Source of the DNA: WHSW01 sp033856255
GTDB lineage: Bacteria > Actinomycetota > Thermoleophilia > Solirubrobacterales > 70-9
Direction: 5' to 3'
NCBI GenBank assembly: GCA_033856255.1
Contig: JAWVFH010000037.1
Location: 19,921 to 83,920 of the forward strand
DNA: 64,000 bases
Shown here: positions 38,221 through 47,838 of the stretch, one piece after another
Layout of the letters: each line of letters starts with the position of its first letter
Position numbering within the stretch: the first letter of the stretch is position 1
The notes under the pieces: model-generated
The model's database searches: none
The model's input: only the letters and a program-made list of their open reading frames with translations
What the model was told of the DNA's origin: nothing
Position numbers and translations under genes: made by a program

Positions 38221-39198
38221 CTAATGCGGCTCGGTCGCCCGCGGGTGGGCCTTGAAGTAGACCTCCTTGATCTTCTCCCGCGAGAGGTGGGTGTAGAGCT
38301 GGGTTGTGGCCACGTCGGCGTGGCCGAGCATCTCCTGGACCGAGCGCAGGTCACAGCCGCCGGACAGAAGATGGGTGGCGAAGGTGTGGCGCAGCGTGTG
38401 CGGGCTCATCCGGTCGTCGAGGCCGACCGCCTTCGCATGTCGCTGGATGATCTTGTAGAGGCCCTGCCGGGTGAGCTGTCCGCCGCGGAAGTTGACGAAC
38501 AGCTTGCGCTCGACCCGCACCCCGACCAGCTCGGGACGCCCGGCCCGCAGGTAGCGCTCGATCGCGCGCCCAGCCTCGCGGCCGAGCGGCACGATCCGCT
38601 CCTTCGACCCCTTGCCCTGCGGCCGCACGAAGCCGCGCCGCAGATCGACGTCGCCGATCTCCAGGCCCACCGCCTCCGACGCCCGCAGCCCGCAGCCGTA
38701 CATCACCTCCAGCAGGGCGCGGTCGCGCAGCGCGATCGGTTCGGCGCCCTTGGCGCTCACGAGCAGCTTCGTCACTTCCGCCTGAGTCAGGACATGCGGG
38801 AGCTTGCGCGACTTCTGCGGCGGGGTCAGGGTGGCGGTCGGGTCCTCGGCGATCAGCTCCTCGCGACGCAGGTGGCGATAGAACGACCGTAGGCAGGCGG
38901 TCTTGCGGCTGATCGTCGCCGGTGAGCATGGAGGGCGGCCGCCGGTTCCGTCGGGGTCGGGAGCGAGTCCGGTCGCCAGGTCGGCGAGGAAATCCGCGAC
39001 GTCGGCGCGTTCGACCGCGGTCGCGTCACGTCGCCGCGCGGCCAAAAAGACGCCGAACTGCAGGAGGTCGGTGCGATAGGCGTCGAGCGTGTTCCGGGCC
39101 AGGCCGCGCTCGAACTCGAGGTAGGCGAGGAAGTCGAGCACCAGGGCTTCGAAGTGAGCATCGCTGCGCGTGTCGGGCTTGGGAACGGCGATCGCCAT
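38221..39198 (-). CDS. xerD: Tyrosine recombinase XerD-like, with element-supplied C-terminus
   Basis: A 325-residue chromosomal Xer recombinase that resolves chromosome dimers at dif. It has the N-terminal SAM-like core-binding domain (ERGLARNTLDAYRTDLLQF) and a catalytic domain with all six residues: R in YGCGLRASE, K in GKGSKERIVPL, H and R in SPHTLRHTF, H in LGHADVATT and the nucleophile in TQLYTHLS. The last 15 or so codons derive from the integrated element (attR core 38230-38273): the tail now ends ATEPH instead of ATEAHP. The catalytic Tyr lies upstream of the crossover, so the enzyme should stay active. Confidence 0.95.
   Translation of the reverse strand: MAIAVPKPDTRSDAHFEALVLDFLAYLEFERGLARNTLDAYRTDLLQFGVFLAARRRDATAVERADVADFLADLATGLAPDPDGTGGRPPCSPATISRKTACLRSFYRHLRREELIAEDPTATLTPPQKSRKLPHVLTQAEVTKLLVSAKGAEPIALRDRALLEVMYGCGLRASEAVGLEIGDVDLRRGFVRPQGKGSKERIVPLGREAGRAIERYLRAGRPELVGVRVERKLFVNFRGGQLTRQGLYKIIQRHAKAVGLDDRMSPHTLRHTFATHLLSGGCDLRSVQEMLGHADVATTQLYTHLSREKIKEVYFKAHPRATEPH
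38230..38273 (-). repeat. attR core, 44-bp direct repeat inside xerD
   Basis: Identical to 26136-26179. It encodes the xerD segment from IKEVYF to ATE and lies just downstream of the catalytic Tyr codon. Confidence 0.9.
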
Positions 39199-39255
39199 GC
39201 CGCCAGGTTCTCGCGGCCGGGCGCCGACCCTGCCGGTGCAACGGCGCTGCCGGAC

Positions 39256-39780
39256 CTAAATGGGGTCAGACCCCTTTAGGAGGAGCAGCCCGATCAGCGT
39301 CTTCGAGTCGGCGCACTCGCCGATCGCGCGGTCGAGGTCGTCCAGCGGCCAGGCGATCACCTCGATCCGCTCCTCGGGGTCCGGCTCGTGGCCGGCGACG
39401 GGCTCGAGCCCGTCGGCTAGGAAGATCGTCACCTCCTCCCTGGCGAAGCCGGGAGAGGTGTAGAAGCGCTTCAGCTCGCTCCAGCTGCGGGCGGTCATCC
39501 CGATCTCCTCGACCAGCTCGCGCTGCGCGCACTCGAGCGGCGTCTCGCCCTCGACGTCGAGCTTCCCCGCCGGCAGCTCCAGCAGCGCCGGCTCATCGAC
39601 GGCCTCGCGCGGCTGCCGCACCAGGTAGACCGACTCCCGATCGTGGGCGACGATCGCCACGGCGCCGGGGTGGGTGACGACCTCGCGCTCGGCCGTCTCG
39701 CCGTCGTCGTAGCGGAACTCGTCGATCCGGACGTCGACGATCCGGCCTTCGTAGACCGTCCTCGAGGAGATTCGCTCCAT
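39256..39780 (-). CDS. NUDIX hydrolase (ADP-ribose pyrophosphatase-like)
   Basis: A 174-residue protein with a complete NUDIX box (GKLDVEGETPLECAQRELVEEIG, read as G-x5-E-x7-REL-x-EE-x-G) and an upstream LLELPAG typical of ADP-ribose pyrophosphatases. It hydrolyses nucleoside diphosphate derivatives. The position between pyrG/DUF3866 and xerD matches the mycobacterial order (Rv1699-Rv1700-Rv1701). Its last codons (KGSDPI) form a GGGGT-CAG-ACCCC hairpin flanked by A/T (about 39258-39276), which may double as a terminator. Confidence 0.93.
   Translation of the reverse strand: MERISSRTVYEGRIVDVRIDEFRYDDGETAEREVVTHPGAVAIVAHDRESVYLVRQPREAVDEPALLELPAGKLDVEGETPLECAQRELVEEIGMTARSWSELKRFYTSPGFAREEVTIFLADGLEPVAGHEPDPEERIEVIAWPLDDLDRAIGECADSKTLIGLLLLKGSDPI
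39259..39277. terminator. GGGGTcagACCCC hairpin at the NUDIX gene end
   Basis: AAATGGGGTCAGACCCCTTT: a 5-bp GC stem with a CAG loop and A/T flanks, overlapping the last codons of the NUDIX gene. A bidirectional terminator or a dispersed repeat are both possible. Confidence 0.4.
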
Positions 39781-39789
39781 CGCCCTCCC

Positions 39790-40857
39790 CTACCCCCCGA
39801 TCGCCGCCGCCAACGCCCGCCCGGCGGCGAGCGGCGCCGCGAAGAAGAGCGGGTCCTCGGCGATCGAGCGGCCCATCGTCGTCGACGGGAGGCCGCTCTG
39901 CGCGTACCCGTCGAGGTCGATCTGCTCGACCGAGAGATCGTGGCCGCCGCGCCGGCAGACGTCGATCAGGGCGTCGAGCGCGGCCCCGGCCGAGCCGCCC
40001 TCCGGCGCCTCCTCGCTGAGCATCGGCCAGCCCTCGAGCTCGGCCTCGGGGACGGGCACCCGAACCGGGGCGAGGAGCAGCTCGAGCACCGAGGCCGTGT
40101 GATGGCTGAGCCCGCGATGGCGGTCGCGTTCGTCCGAGCTCGACAGGCGAGGGGAGAGCAATGTCGGCAGGCCGAGCGCCAGCGCCGCGTGCGCCGCGTC
40201 GAGGGCAGCCATCCCGCCGTGGCCGAGCCGGGTCGCCGAGCCGAGGATCCCGGGTCCGGGGCCGATCACGACGGCCTCCCAGCCGAGGCGCCTGGCGGCG
40301 GCGTCGAGCCCGCCGACGATGCTGATCGCCTCGTGCTCGCCGCCGTAGGAAGGCCCCGCCGTGACGTGGCCGCACAGCAGACCCCGCTCCCGGAGCTCCG
40401 CGACGTCGCGCGACAGCGACCCCGGCAGCGCCGCCCCGGCGCCCTGGATGAAGCCGAGCCGCAGGTCCGGGCGCGCCTGCGCCGCCGCCCAGGCGATCGG
40501 CGCCAGATGCCCGTGCAGCGAGATCACGACCGCCGGCGGCTTCGGCCCGAGGCCCGGATCGCCGTGCTCGATCTCGACCGGGTCGATCGGATGCTGAAGC
40601 GAGGTGTAGTTGAGCTTGAAGACGTGGATGCCCTGCGGGTCCTCCGCCCGCAGCCCGCGGCTCAGGTTGGCGTGGACGATGTCGAAGCCGCCGGAGCCGA
40701 GTCCGAGGTCCCGGGACTGCGTGTTGACGACGACCTCATCGCCGACCTCGATCTCGCCGACCAGCGTCGTGTCCGCCCACGCGCGGCGGTGCTCGCCGCC
40801 GATCTCGACCGTCAGCGGGTCGGCCTCGACCACGGTGCCCCGGCGCAGCTTCAGCAT
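39790..40857 (-). CDS. DUF3866 family protein
   Basis: A 355-residue protein from ATG 40857, which overlaps the peptidase stop (TGATG). It begins with a small beta-barrel (MLKLRRGTVVEADPLTVEIGGEHRRAWA, read in parts), followed by a larger alpha/beta domain with VVISLHGHLAP, GFIQGAGAALPGSLS, CGHVTAGPSYGGEHEAI and a C-terminal TTMGRSIAEDPLFF. This matches DUF3866, which is common in Actinobacteria and Firmicutes and has unknown function. No catalytic site is known. Its place in the conserved block suggests a housekeeping role. Confidence 0.9.
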   Translation of the reverse strand: MLKLRRGTVVEADPLTVEIGGEHRRAWADTTLVGEIEVGDEVVVNTQSRDLGLGSGGFDIVHANLSRGLRAEDPQGIHVFKLNYTSLQHPIDPVEIEHGDPGLGPKPPAVVISLHGHLAPIAWAAAQARPDLRLGFIQGAGAALPGSLSRDVAELRERGLLCGHVTAGPSYGGEHEAISIVGGLDAAARRLGWEAVVIGPGPGILGSATRLGHGGMAALDAAHAALALGLPTLLSPRLSSSDERDRHRGLSHHTASVLELLLAPVRVPVPEAELEGWPMLSEEAPEGGSAGAALDALIDVCRRGGHDLSVEQIDLDGYAQSGLPSTTMGRSIAEDPLFFAAPLAAGRALAAAIGG

Positions 40858-41966
40858 CAGGACGACCCGGCCAGCGCGGCGATCGCCTCGCAGACGGCCA
40901 GCATCTCCGGCAGTCTGGCGGCGGCGACGCTCTCGGTCGGAGTGTGGTTGTCGGCGGTGCCGTTGGCGAGCAGCACGCACTCGAAGCCCCGGGCGACGAG
41001 CGCATTTGCGTCGCTGCCACCTCCGGTGGCGACCTCGCGCGGCTCGATCCCGCAGCGCTCGAGCGCCTCGCGCGCCAGCTTCACAGCCGCCGAGCCGGAG
41101 GGCTGCCGATAGCCGCGGAAGATCTCGGTCACGTCGACGTCCACGTCGCAGCGGTGCTCGGTCGCGCCCGACGTGCAGGCATCGACCATCGCCGCCGTCG
41201 CCTCGGCGACCCTGCCCTGATCGAGCGAGCGCGCCTCGGCATCGATCCGGCAGCTGCCGGCGACGACGTTGGAAGCGACGCCGCCCTCGATCAGGCCGAC
41301 GTTCGCGGTCGTCTCGGGGTCCAGCCGGCCGAGGCGCATCGCGCCGACCGCGGCCGCCGCCGCCTCGATCGCCGAGTGCCCGTCCTCGGGACGGATCCCG
41401 GCGTGGGCCTCGAGGCCCTCGAACTCAGCGACGAGCCGCTGGTATGTCGGCGCCGCCGTGATCACCTCGCCGATCGGCGTCGCATGATCGAGGGCGAAGC
41501 CGAGCTGCGAGCGCAGCCCGCTCAGGTCGAGCTCCTTGGCGCCGCGCAGCCCGTCCTCCTCGGCGACGGTGAAGACGAGCTCGAGCCCTGCGGCCGCCGG
41601 GGCCCCGGCGTGGCGCGCCGCCAGTTCGACCAGGACCGTGACCGCGGCCTTGTTGTCGGCGCCGAGGATCGTCTCGCCGCGGCTGCGAAAGACGCCGTCG
41701 GCGAGCTCCACCTCGATCGTGCCGGGCTCGGGGACGGTGTCGAGATGGGCGAAGAAGGACACCCATCCCTCCCCCGCTCCCGGCACCCGGGCGACCAGGT
41801 TGCCCGAGCCCGCGCGCGCGGGCTCGGCCGCGCCGTCCTCGCTCACCTCGACGCCGAGCCCTCGCAGCTCGGCCAGCACGTCGTCGGCCACCGCGCGCTC
41901 CGAGCCGGTCGGGCTCGGGATCTCACAGAGGCGCACGAAGCGGTCGAGCAGCCGCTGGTCGCTCAT
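40857..41966 (-). CDS. M20 family metallopeptidase (PepT-like)
   Basis: A 369-residue zinc peptidase: FFAHLDTVPE (metal His/Asp), ILGADNKAAVTVLVELA (bridging Asp), VFTVAEEDGLRGAKEL (catalytic Glu pair), a dimerisation domain with a FEGLEAHAGIRPEDGHSAIEA motif, and the C-terminal GGGSDANALVARGFECVLLANG and NHTPTESV. It cleaves small peptides in the cytosol (tripeptidase/dipeptidase group). The start lies 18 bp from the pyrG stop. Coupled by TGATG to the DUF3866 gene. Confidence 0.93.
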   Translation of the reverse strand: MSDQRLLDRFVRLCEIPSPTGSERAVADDVLAELRGLGVEVSEDGAAEPARAGSGNLVARVPGAGEGWVSFFAHLDTVPEPGTIEVELADGVFRSRGETILGADNKAAVTVLVELAARHAGAPAAAGLELVFTVAEEDGLRGAKELDLSGLRSQLGFALDHATPIGEVITAAPTYQRLVAEFEGLEAHAGIRPEDGHSAIEAAAAAVGAMRLGRLDPETTANVGLIEGGVASNVVAGSCRIDAEARSLDQGRVAEATAAMVDACTSGATEHRCDVDVDVTEIFRGYRQPSGSAAVKLAREALERCGIEPREVATGGGSDANALVARGFECVLLANGTADNHTPTESVAAARLPEMLAVCEAIAALAGSS

Positions 41967-41983
41967 CGGCGGCAGGCTAGGGC

Positions 41984-43668
<1,685 letters not shown>

Positions 43669-43672
<4 letters not shown>

Positions 43673-44523
43673 CTTGCTGTTTCGTCCCGACTCACTCTGC
43701 CGAGCGAGTCTAGCCAGCGCAGTGGCGGAAACGCCTCGATCGTTTTCGAGATCGACCGAAACTCCCCGAAGATCGTCAGCCCCGCGACCACCGCCAGGGC
43801 GATCCAGCGACCGGTGTCGCTGAGGGTGATCAGCATCGCGACGCCGGCCAGCGCCCCGGCCAGGTTCGAGCCGGTGTCGCCGAGCATCGCCCGCTCGGAG
43901 AGCGTGTACGCGACGCCGACCACGACCGGGCCGATGAACAGCCCGAGCAGCTCGAGCGGCGCCGAGGTCCAGGCTCCGATGCAGAGCCCGGCCAGCAGGA
44001 AGACGAGCACCTTCTCCACCCGTCCCGGCCGCAGGTCGAGCAGGTTGAAGAGGTTCGTGGTCAGCAGCAGAAGCAGCAGGTCGCCGACGTAGTCGATGCC
44101 CTGGCGCCCAAGGCCCGAGGTCGCGTAAGCCGCCAGCGCCAGAGCGCCGACCGCCTTGATCGCCCCGGTCGAGAAGCGACCGCTCACCACCGCCGCCGCG
44201 TGCCCGCGCCAGCCGCGGTCGGTGTCGCCGGCCTCGCCGCGCCCGAGCGCATCGTCCATCAGGCCGAGCAGGGCGACGCCGAGCACGTAGACCATCCAGC
44301 GCTGCAACCCCGGGTCGAGCAGGTTGAGGTCGGCGCGATCGTCGAGCACCGCGAGCGGCGCCAGGGCGATCAGCGAGCAGGCGACCAGCGGCGCCCCGGC
44401 GGGGAAGGCGACCCTGCGGCCCGCGTAGTTGTCGCGGGTCAGGCCGGCGCGCGTCATCTCGGCGAGCCACGGTCCCAGCGCAGCCGCCGCGACCAGCGCC
44501 GAGACGACCAGCCCGGAGAGCAT
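43669..44523 (-). CDS. MraY/WecA-like phospho-N-acetylmuramoyl-pentapeptide transferase family protein
   Basis: A 284-residue membrane protein with about eight hydrophobic segments. Family motifs are partly kept: LLGLMDDALG (the DD motif), TTNLFNLLDLRPGR (equivalent to the NxxNxxDG loop) and MLGDTGSNLAGAL. It probably transfers a sugar phosphate to a polyprenyl phosphate carrier, but it is shorter than MraY and the substrate is unclear. It is inserted between mctB and pyrG relative to the mycobacterial order and overlaps both neighbours (TGATG, ATGA). Confidence 0.85.
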
Positions 44524-45416
44524 CAGGGTCCCTTCTGGGCCCCGAACCCGAGGCCGGAGGGCGCCAGCAGGTCGGGCAGCAGCGCGTCGGCCGTGTCCTT
44601 GACCCCGAACGCGCCCTCGGCGCCCCCGAGGGCGTAGACGAGAGCCACCTTGCCGGCCAGCTGGTCGATGTTGTCGACGCTCGCGGCGCCGCGGTCGGTG
44701 AAGAACCCGATCGAGCTCGGGTCGGTCGTCGTCTCCTCGGCGCCGACCACGATCACCGGGCGCCCCGGCGACGCCGACTGGATCCCGGCGACGATCCCGT
44801 CCTCGAGCTGGTCGGTGTCGGCCGCCTCGCGATCGCCGAGCTCGGAGGGGCGCGCGCGGACGACGACGACGCCGTCGATGTCGCCGGGCTCGCCGCTGTA
44901 GCGGCTGAACAACGCTGCGCGCAGGTCGGCGAAGCGACCGCCCCCGTTGACCAGCGAGCGGCCGGCGACCCGCGAGGCGCGGGCGAGCGCCTGGGCGCGG
45001 CTCTCACCCGGTCTGCGCACCACGTCGGCCGCGGCCGCCGAGTCGGGGGGCTCGTGGACGACCGCGATCTCGCGCAGCTTCGCCCCCGCCGGTTCGAGCG
45101 CGCCGCGGACGCCGTCGGTGAGCGCATCGTCGAGCCCGCCGAGGGCGACGATCGCGATCTCGCGTCCCCGCAGCCGGTTCTCGACCACGGCGGGGGTCAG
45201 CGCGGCGGCGAAGTCGCGCTCGTCGTTGAGCTGGCTCTGCAGCTCGTCGACCTGGGCGCGCGCGTCGTCGAGGTCCGAGTGGAGGCTGTCCTCGAGGTCG
45301 TTGGCGGTCCCGTTGACGATGTCGGAGCCGAAGCCGACGCCGATCAGGATGCCGACGGCGAGCGCGAGGAAGACGGCCGCCAGTGAGGCGGCGTGGTAGC
45401 GGCTCGAGTACCCCAT
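44523..45416 (-). CDS. MctB-like copper transporter family protein
   Basis: A 297-residue protein with one N-terminal membrane helix (SLAAVFLALAVGILIGVGFG, residues ~11-30), a coiled coil (~40-68) and a ~220-residue extracytoplasmic domain. The order steA-mctB-pyrG matches Rv1697-Rv1698-Rv1699, and the N-terminal 'RYH..SLAAVFLALA.GI..G' pattern is the family signature. MctB was proposed as an outer-membrane copper channel in mycobacteria. Here, in an organism that probably lacks a mycomembrane, a divisome/SteA-linked envelope role is equally plausible. Confidence 0.88.
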   Translation of the reverse strand: MGYSSRYHAASLAAVFLALAVGILIGVGFGSDIVNGTANDLEDSLHSDLDDARAQVDELQSQLNDERDFAAALTPAVVENRLRGREIAIVALGGLDDALTDGVRGALEPAGAKLREIAVVHEPPDSAAAADVVRRPGESRAQALARASRVAGRSLVNGGGRFADLRAALFSRYSGEPGDIDGVVVVRARPSELGDREAADTDQLEDGIVAGIQSASPGRPVIVVGAEETTTDPSSIGFFTDRGAASVDNIDQLAGKVALVYALGGAEGAFGVKDTADALLPDLLAPSGLGFGAQKGP

Positions 45417-45435
45417 CAGGCCCGGATGCGCCTTC

Positions 45436-46626
45436 TCATAGGTCCAAAGCCACCTTGATCTTCAACCACACCAGGTCGAAGAACTCGCCCAGGGCGGGCG
45501 AGCTGATCACGACGATCGCGATCAGTACCAGCGACACCGCCAGGAACCCCCACATGTGCCAGCCGCGGACGCCCGGGTTGTAGAGCCGGCTGACGCCCTT
45601 GGCGTCGATCAGCGTCTCGCCGATCCGCAGCCGGGTGAGGAAGGTCGACGACATCCCGGCGCGGTTCTTGTCGAGGAACTCGGTGAGGTTGAAGTGGGCG
45701 CCGACGGAGACGATCAGCTCCGCCCCGTTCTCGTGGGCGAGCAGCATCGCCACGTCCTGGCTGGTTCCGATCGCCGGCACGACCAGCGGCGTGAGGCCGA
45801 GCGCCTCGAGCCGTTCGCGGCCGGGGGCGCGCCCGTCGGCGTAGGCGTGGACGACGACCTCGGCCCCGCAGGTGAGCGCCGCATCGGTGGCCGAGTCCAT
45901 GTCGCCGAGGATCATGTCCGGCTCGAAGCCCTCCGCCAGGATCGCGTCGGCGCCGCCGTCGACGCCGACCAGCACCGGCCTGGTGTCCTCGATGTAGGCG
46001 CGCAAGGTCCGCAGGTCGTGCCGGTAGGTCGTGCCGCGAACGACGATCAGGGCGTGACGGCCGCGAAACTGCGTCCGCACCGGCGGGAAGTCGAGCTTCC
46101 CGGCCAGCAGCTCGCCCTCGTTCTCCACGTGCTCCATCGTGTTGACGGCGAAGTCCGCGAGCGCCTCGCCGAGGCGCGCCTCCTGGCGCTCGAGCTGCTC
46201 GGTGGCCGCCGCCAGATCGATCAGCCGGCCGGTGGCCAGCACGGTCCCGTTGCGGCGCACCTCCGCGCCCTGGACGACGATCTCGTCGCCGTCCGAAAGC
46301 TCCTCGAACAGGGGCGCGGCGGGGACATCGACGAGCGCGACGCCGGCACGGGCGAGGACGAGCGGCCCGGGGTTCGGATAGCGGTCGGTCGACGACTGGG
46401 CGACGTTGACGACGGCGTGCACGCCGCTCGCAACCAGGTCCTCGGCCGCGATCCGGTCGAGGTCGGCATGGTCGATCACCGCGACGTCGCCCGGGCCGAG
46501 GCGCTTGACCAGGTCCTTGGTCTTGCGCCCCAACCGCGCGCGGCCGGTGACTCGCGGCGCCTCAGGCGGCCGCAGCTGGATCTCAGGCCCGCGCAGTAGC
46601 GCGCGAGCCCGGCTGCGCAGGGCCAT
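45436..46626 (-). CDS. steA: Putative cytokinetic ring protein SteA
   Basis: A 396-residue protein from ATG 46626. The N-terminal half contains GRARLGRKTKDLVKRLGPGDVAVIDH; the central part resembles a thiamine pyrophosphokinase core (VGVDGGADAILAEGFEPDMILGDMDS), a feature of SteA. One C-terminal membrane helix lies at ~360-380 (WGFLAVSLVLIAIVVISS). SteA works with SteB/MctB-type proteins in cell separation in Corynebacterium. It is divergent from the PAS-LuxR gene at 46711, with only 84 bp between starts. Confidence 0.92.
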   Translation of the reverse strand: MALRSRARALLRGPEIQLRPPEAPRVTGRARLGRKTKDLVKRLGPGDVAVIDHADLDRIAAEDLVASGVHAVVNVAQSSTDRYPNPGPLVLARAGVALVDVPAAPLFEELSDGDEIVVQGAEVRRNGTVLATGRLIDLAAATEQLERQEARLGEALADFAVNTMEHVENEGELLAGKLDFPPVRTQFRGRHALIVVRGTTYRHDLRTLRAYIEDTRPVLVGVDGGADAILAEGFEPDMILGDMDSATDAALTCGAEVVVHAYADGRAPGRERLEALGLTPLVVPAIGTSQDVAMLLAHENGAELIVSVGAHFNLTEFLDKNRAGMSSTFLTRLRIGETLIDAKGVSRLYNPGVRGWHMWGFLAVSLVLIAIVVISSPALGEFFDLVWLKIKVALDL

Positions 46627-46710
46627 GGGCGGATTATGCGCGAACTGCCGCATCGGATCGCGCGACGAGGGAAAATAATCGGGGTCGCGAAGCGTGAGAG
46701 AGGGGTCGCG

Positions 46711-47754
46711 ATGGGGTGGAACGCGAACCAGAAGCGGTTGCTCGAGGCGGCGGAGCGCCTCGCCGGGGTCGGGACCTGGGCCTGGTCGCCGGATACCGGC
46801 GAGGTGGTCTGGTCGCCCAACATGCTGCGGATCTTCGGGCTCGATCCGGAAGCCGGGACCCCCAGCATGGAACGGCTCGTCGAGCTCGTCCATCCCGACG
46901 ACCGGGAGCTCCAGGCGCATGAGATGGAACGGGTCCGCAATGGCGCCAGGGACCAGGACTTTCACGTGCGGATCGTGCGCCCGGACGGCACGCTCAGGCA
47001 CCTGGACGCGACGATCGTCGAGACGCAGGGCGGCAACGGGCGCCCGCGACGAGTGGTCGGCTGCGTCCACGACCTCACCGTGAGGCGCCTGCACGAGCGT
47101 GAGATCGCCGCCCACCTCGCGGTGGCCAACGCGCTCGCGTCCTCGGACTCGCCCGACGCCGGCGTGGAACCGCTCCTGCACGAGTTGGGTACCGCACTCG
47201 AATGCGAGCGGGCGGTCCTCTGGGTCCCCGACGAGGACGCCCTCGTGGCTCGAGCCGGCTGGACCGCCACCGAGATGGCGACGAGCGAGGAGCAGCCGGC
47301 CCCGGATGAGGCGCTCCCGCGGCGGCCGGGCCCGACGGTGATCGCGGCGATCGCCAAGCGCGCACCGGTCGCCGCGAATGCCCCGCCAACCAGGGGCACG
47401 CTCGCCTTCCCGGCACTCGCCGGAAACGAGCTCCTGGCGACGCTCGAGCTCCAGTCCCGAGAGCCGATCGAGCTGACCGAGGACTTCGCGGATTCGCTTT
47501 TGGGGATCGGCCAGGAACTGGGCGCGTACTTCGCTCACCACACGCCCGAGCTGCGAGCGCCGCCCCTGACGCCCCGCGAGCTGGAGGTCCTCCACCTGGC
47601 CGCCGACGGCGAGTCCGGGCCGGAGATCGCCGATGCGCTCGAGATCTCGCCGGCGACCGTGAAGACCCACTTCGAGCACGTTTACGAAAAGCTGGGCGTC
47701 TCGGATCGCGCCTCGGCCGTGGCCGTCGCGCTGCGCAGAGGGATCTTCGAATAG
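46711..47754 (+). CDS. PAS-GAF-LuxR family transcriptional regulator
   Basis: A 347-residue regulator. ATG 46711 is preferred for its AGAGAGGGG upstream; ATG 46636 is a longer alternative that would approach the steA start. PAS (~10-125: GVGTWAWSPDTGEVVWSPNMLRIFG in parts, ending VVGCVHDLTVRR), GAF-like (~135-270) and LuxR HTH (~285-347: LTPRELEVLHLAADG, ATVKTHFEHVYEKL). It is very similar to the next gene (47839-48939), a recent tandem duplicate, and less so to those at 5.9 and 7.3 kb. Confidence 0.87.
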   Translation: MGWNANQKRLLEAAERLAGVGTWAWSPDTGEVVWSPNMLRIFGLDPEAGTPSMERLVELVHPDDRELQAHEMERVRNGARDQDFHVRIVRPDGTLRHLDATIVETQGGNGRPRRVVGCVHDLTVRRLHEREIAAHLAVANALASSDSPDAGVEPLLHELGTALECERAVLWVPDEDALVARAGWTATEMATSEEQPAPDEALPRRPGPTVIAAIAKRAPVAANAPPTRGTLAFPALAGNELLATLELQSREPIELTEDFADSLLGIGQELGAYFAHHTPELRAPPLTPRELEVLHLAADGESGPEIADALEISPATVKTHFEHVYEKLGVSDRASAVAVALRRGIFE

Positions 47755-47775
47755 GCGCTCGGTCTCGACCGTCCG

Positions 47776-47797
47776 GTATCGGCCGATCGGGGGATTG
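47776..47797 (-). promoter_or_regulatory. 22-bp promoter element, copy 1
   Basis: GTATCGGCCG followed by A, TCGG, G and GGATTG. It matches 48958-48979 at 20 of 22 positions and, in reverse complement, the dyad at 5905-5926 at 16 of 20. It contains the perfect 10-bp palindrome ATCGGCCGAT and lies 41 bp before the start at 47839. Confidence 0.5.
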
Positions 47798-47838
47798 CGG
47801 CAGGCCGGGAGGCAGCGGATGCTGGGCAACGGCGCCAC

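Larger units (their letters stand above)
26136..38273. mobile_element. 12.1-kb integrative element in xerD 3' end (phage-satellite-like)
   Basis: Perfect 44-bp direct repeats (26136-26179 and 38230-38273) bound the element. A tyrosine integrase is encoded 35 bp inside the left repeat, the classical position. The interior carries a terminase small subunit, an HTH protein, a replication-initiator-like protein, zinc-finger proteins, unrecognised membrane and HNH-like cargo and a PIN module, but no capsid, tail, portal or large terminase. Size and content resemble phage-inducible chromosomal islands. A deleted prophage is the main alternative. Confidence 0.85.
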
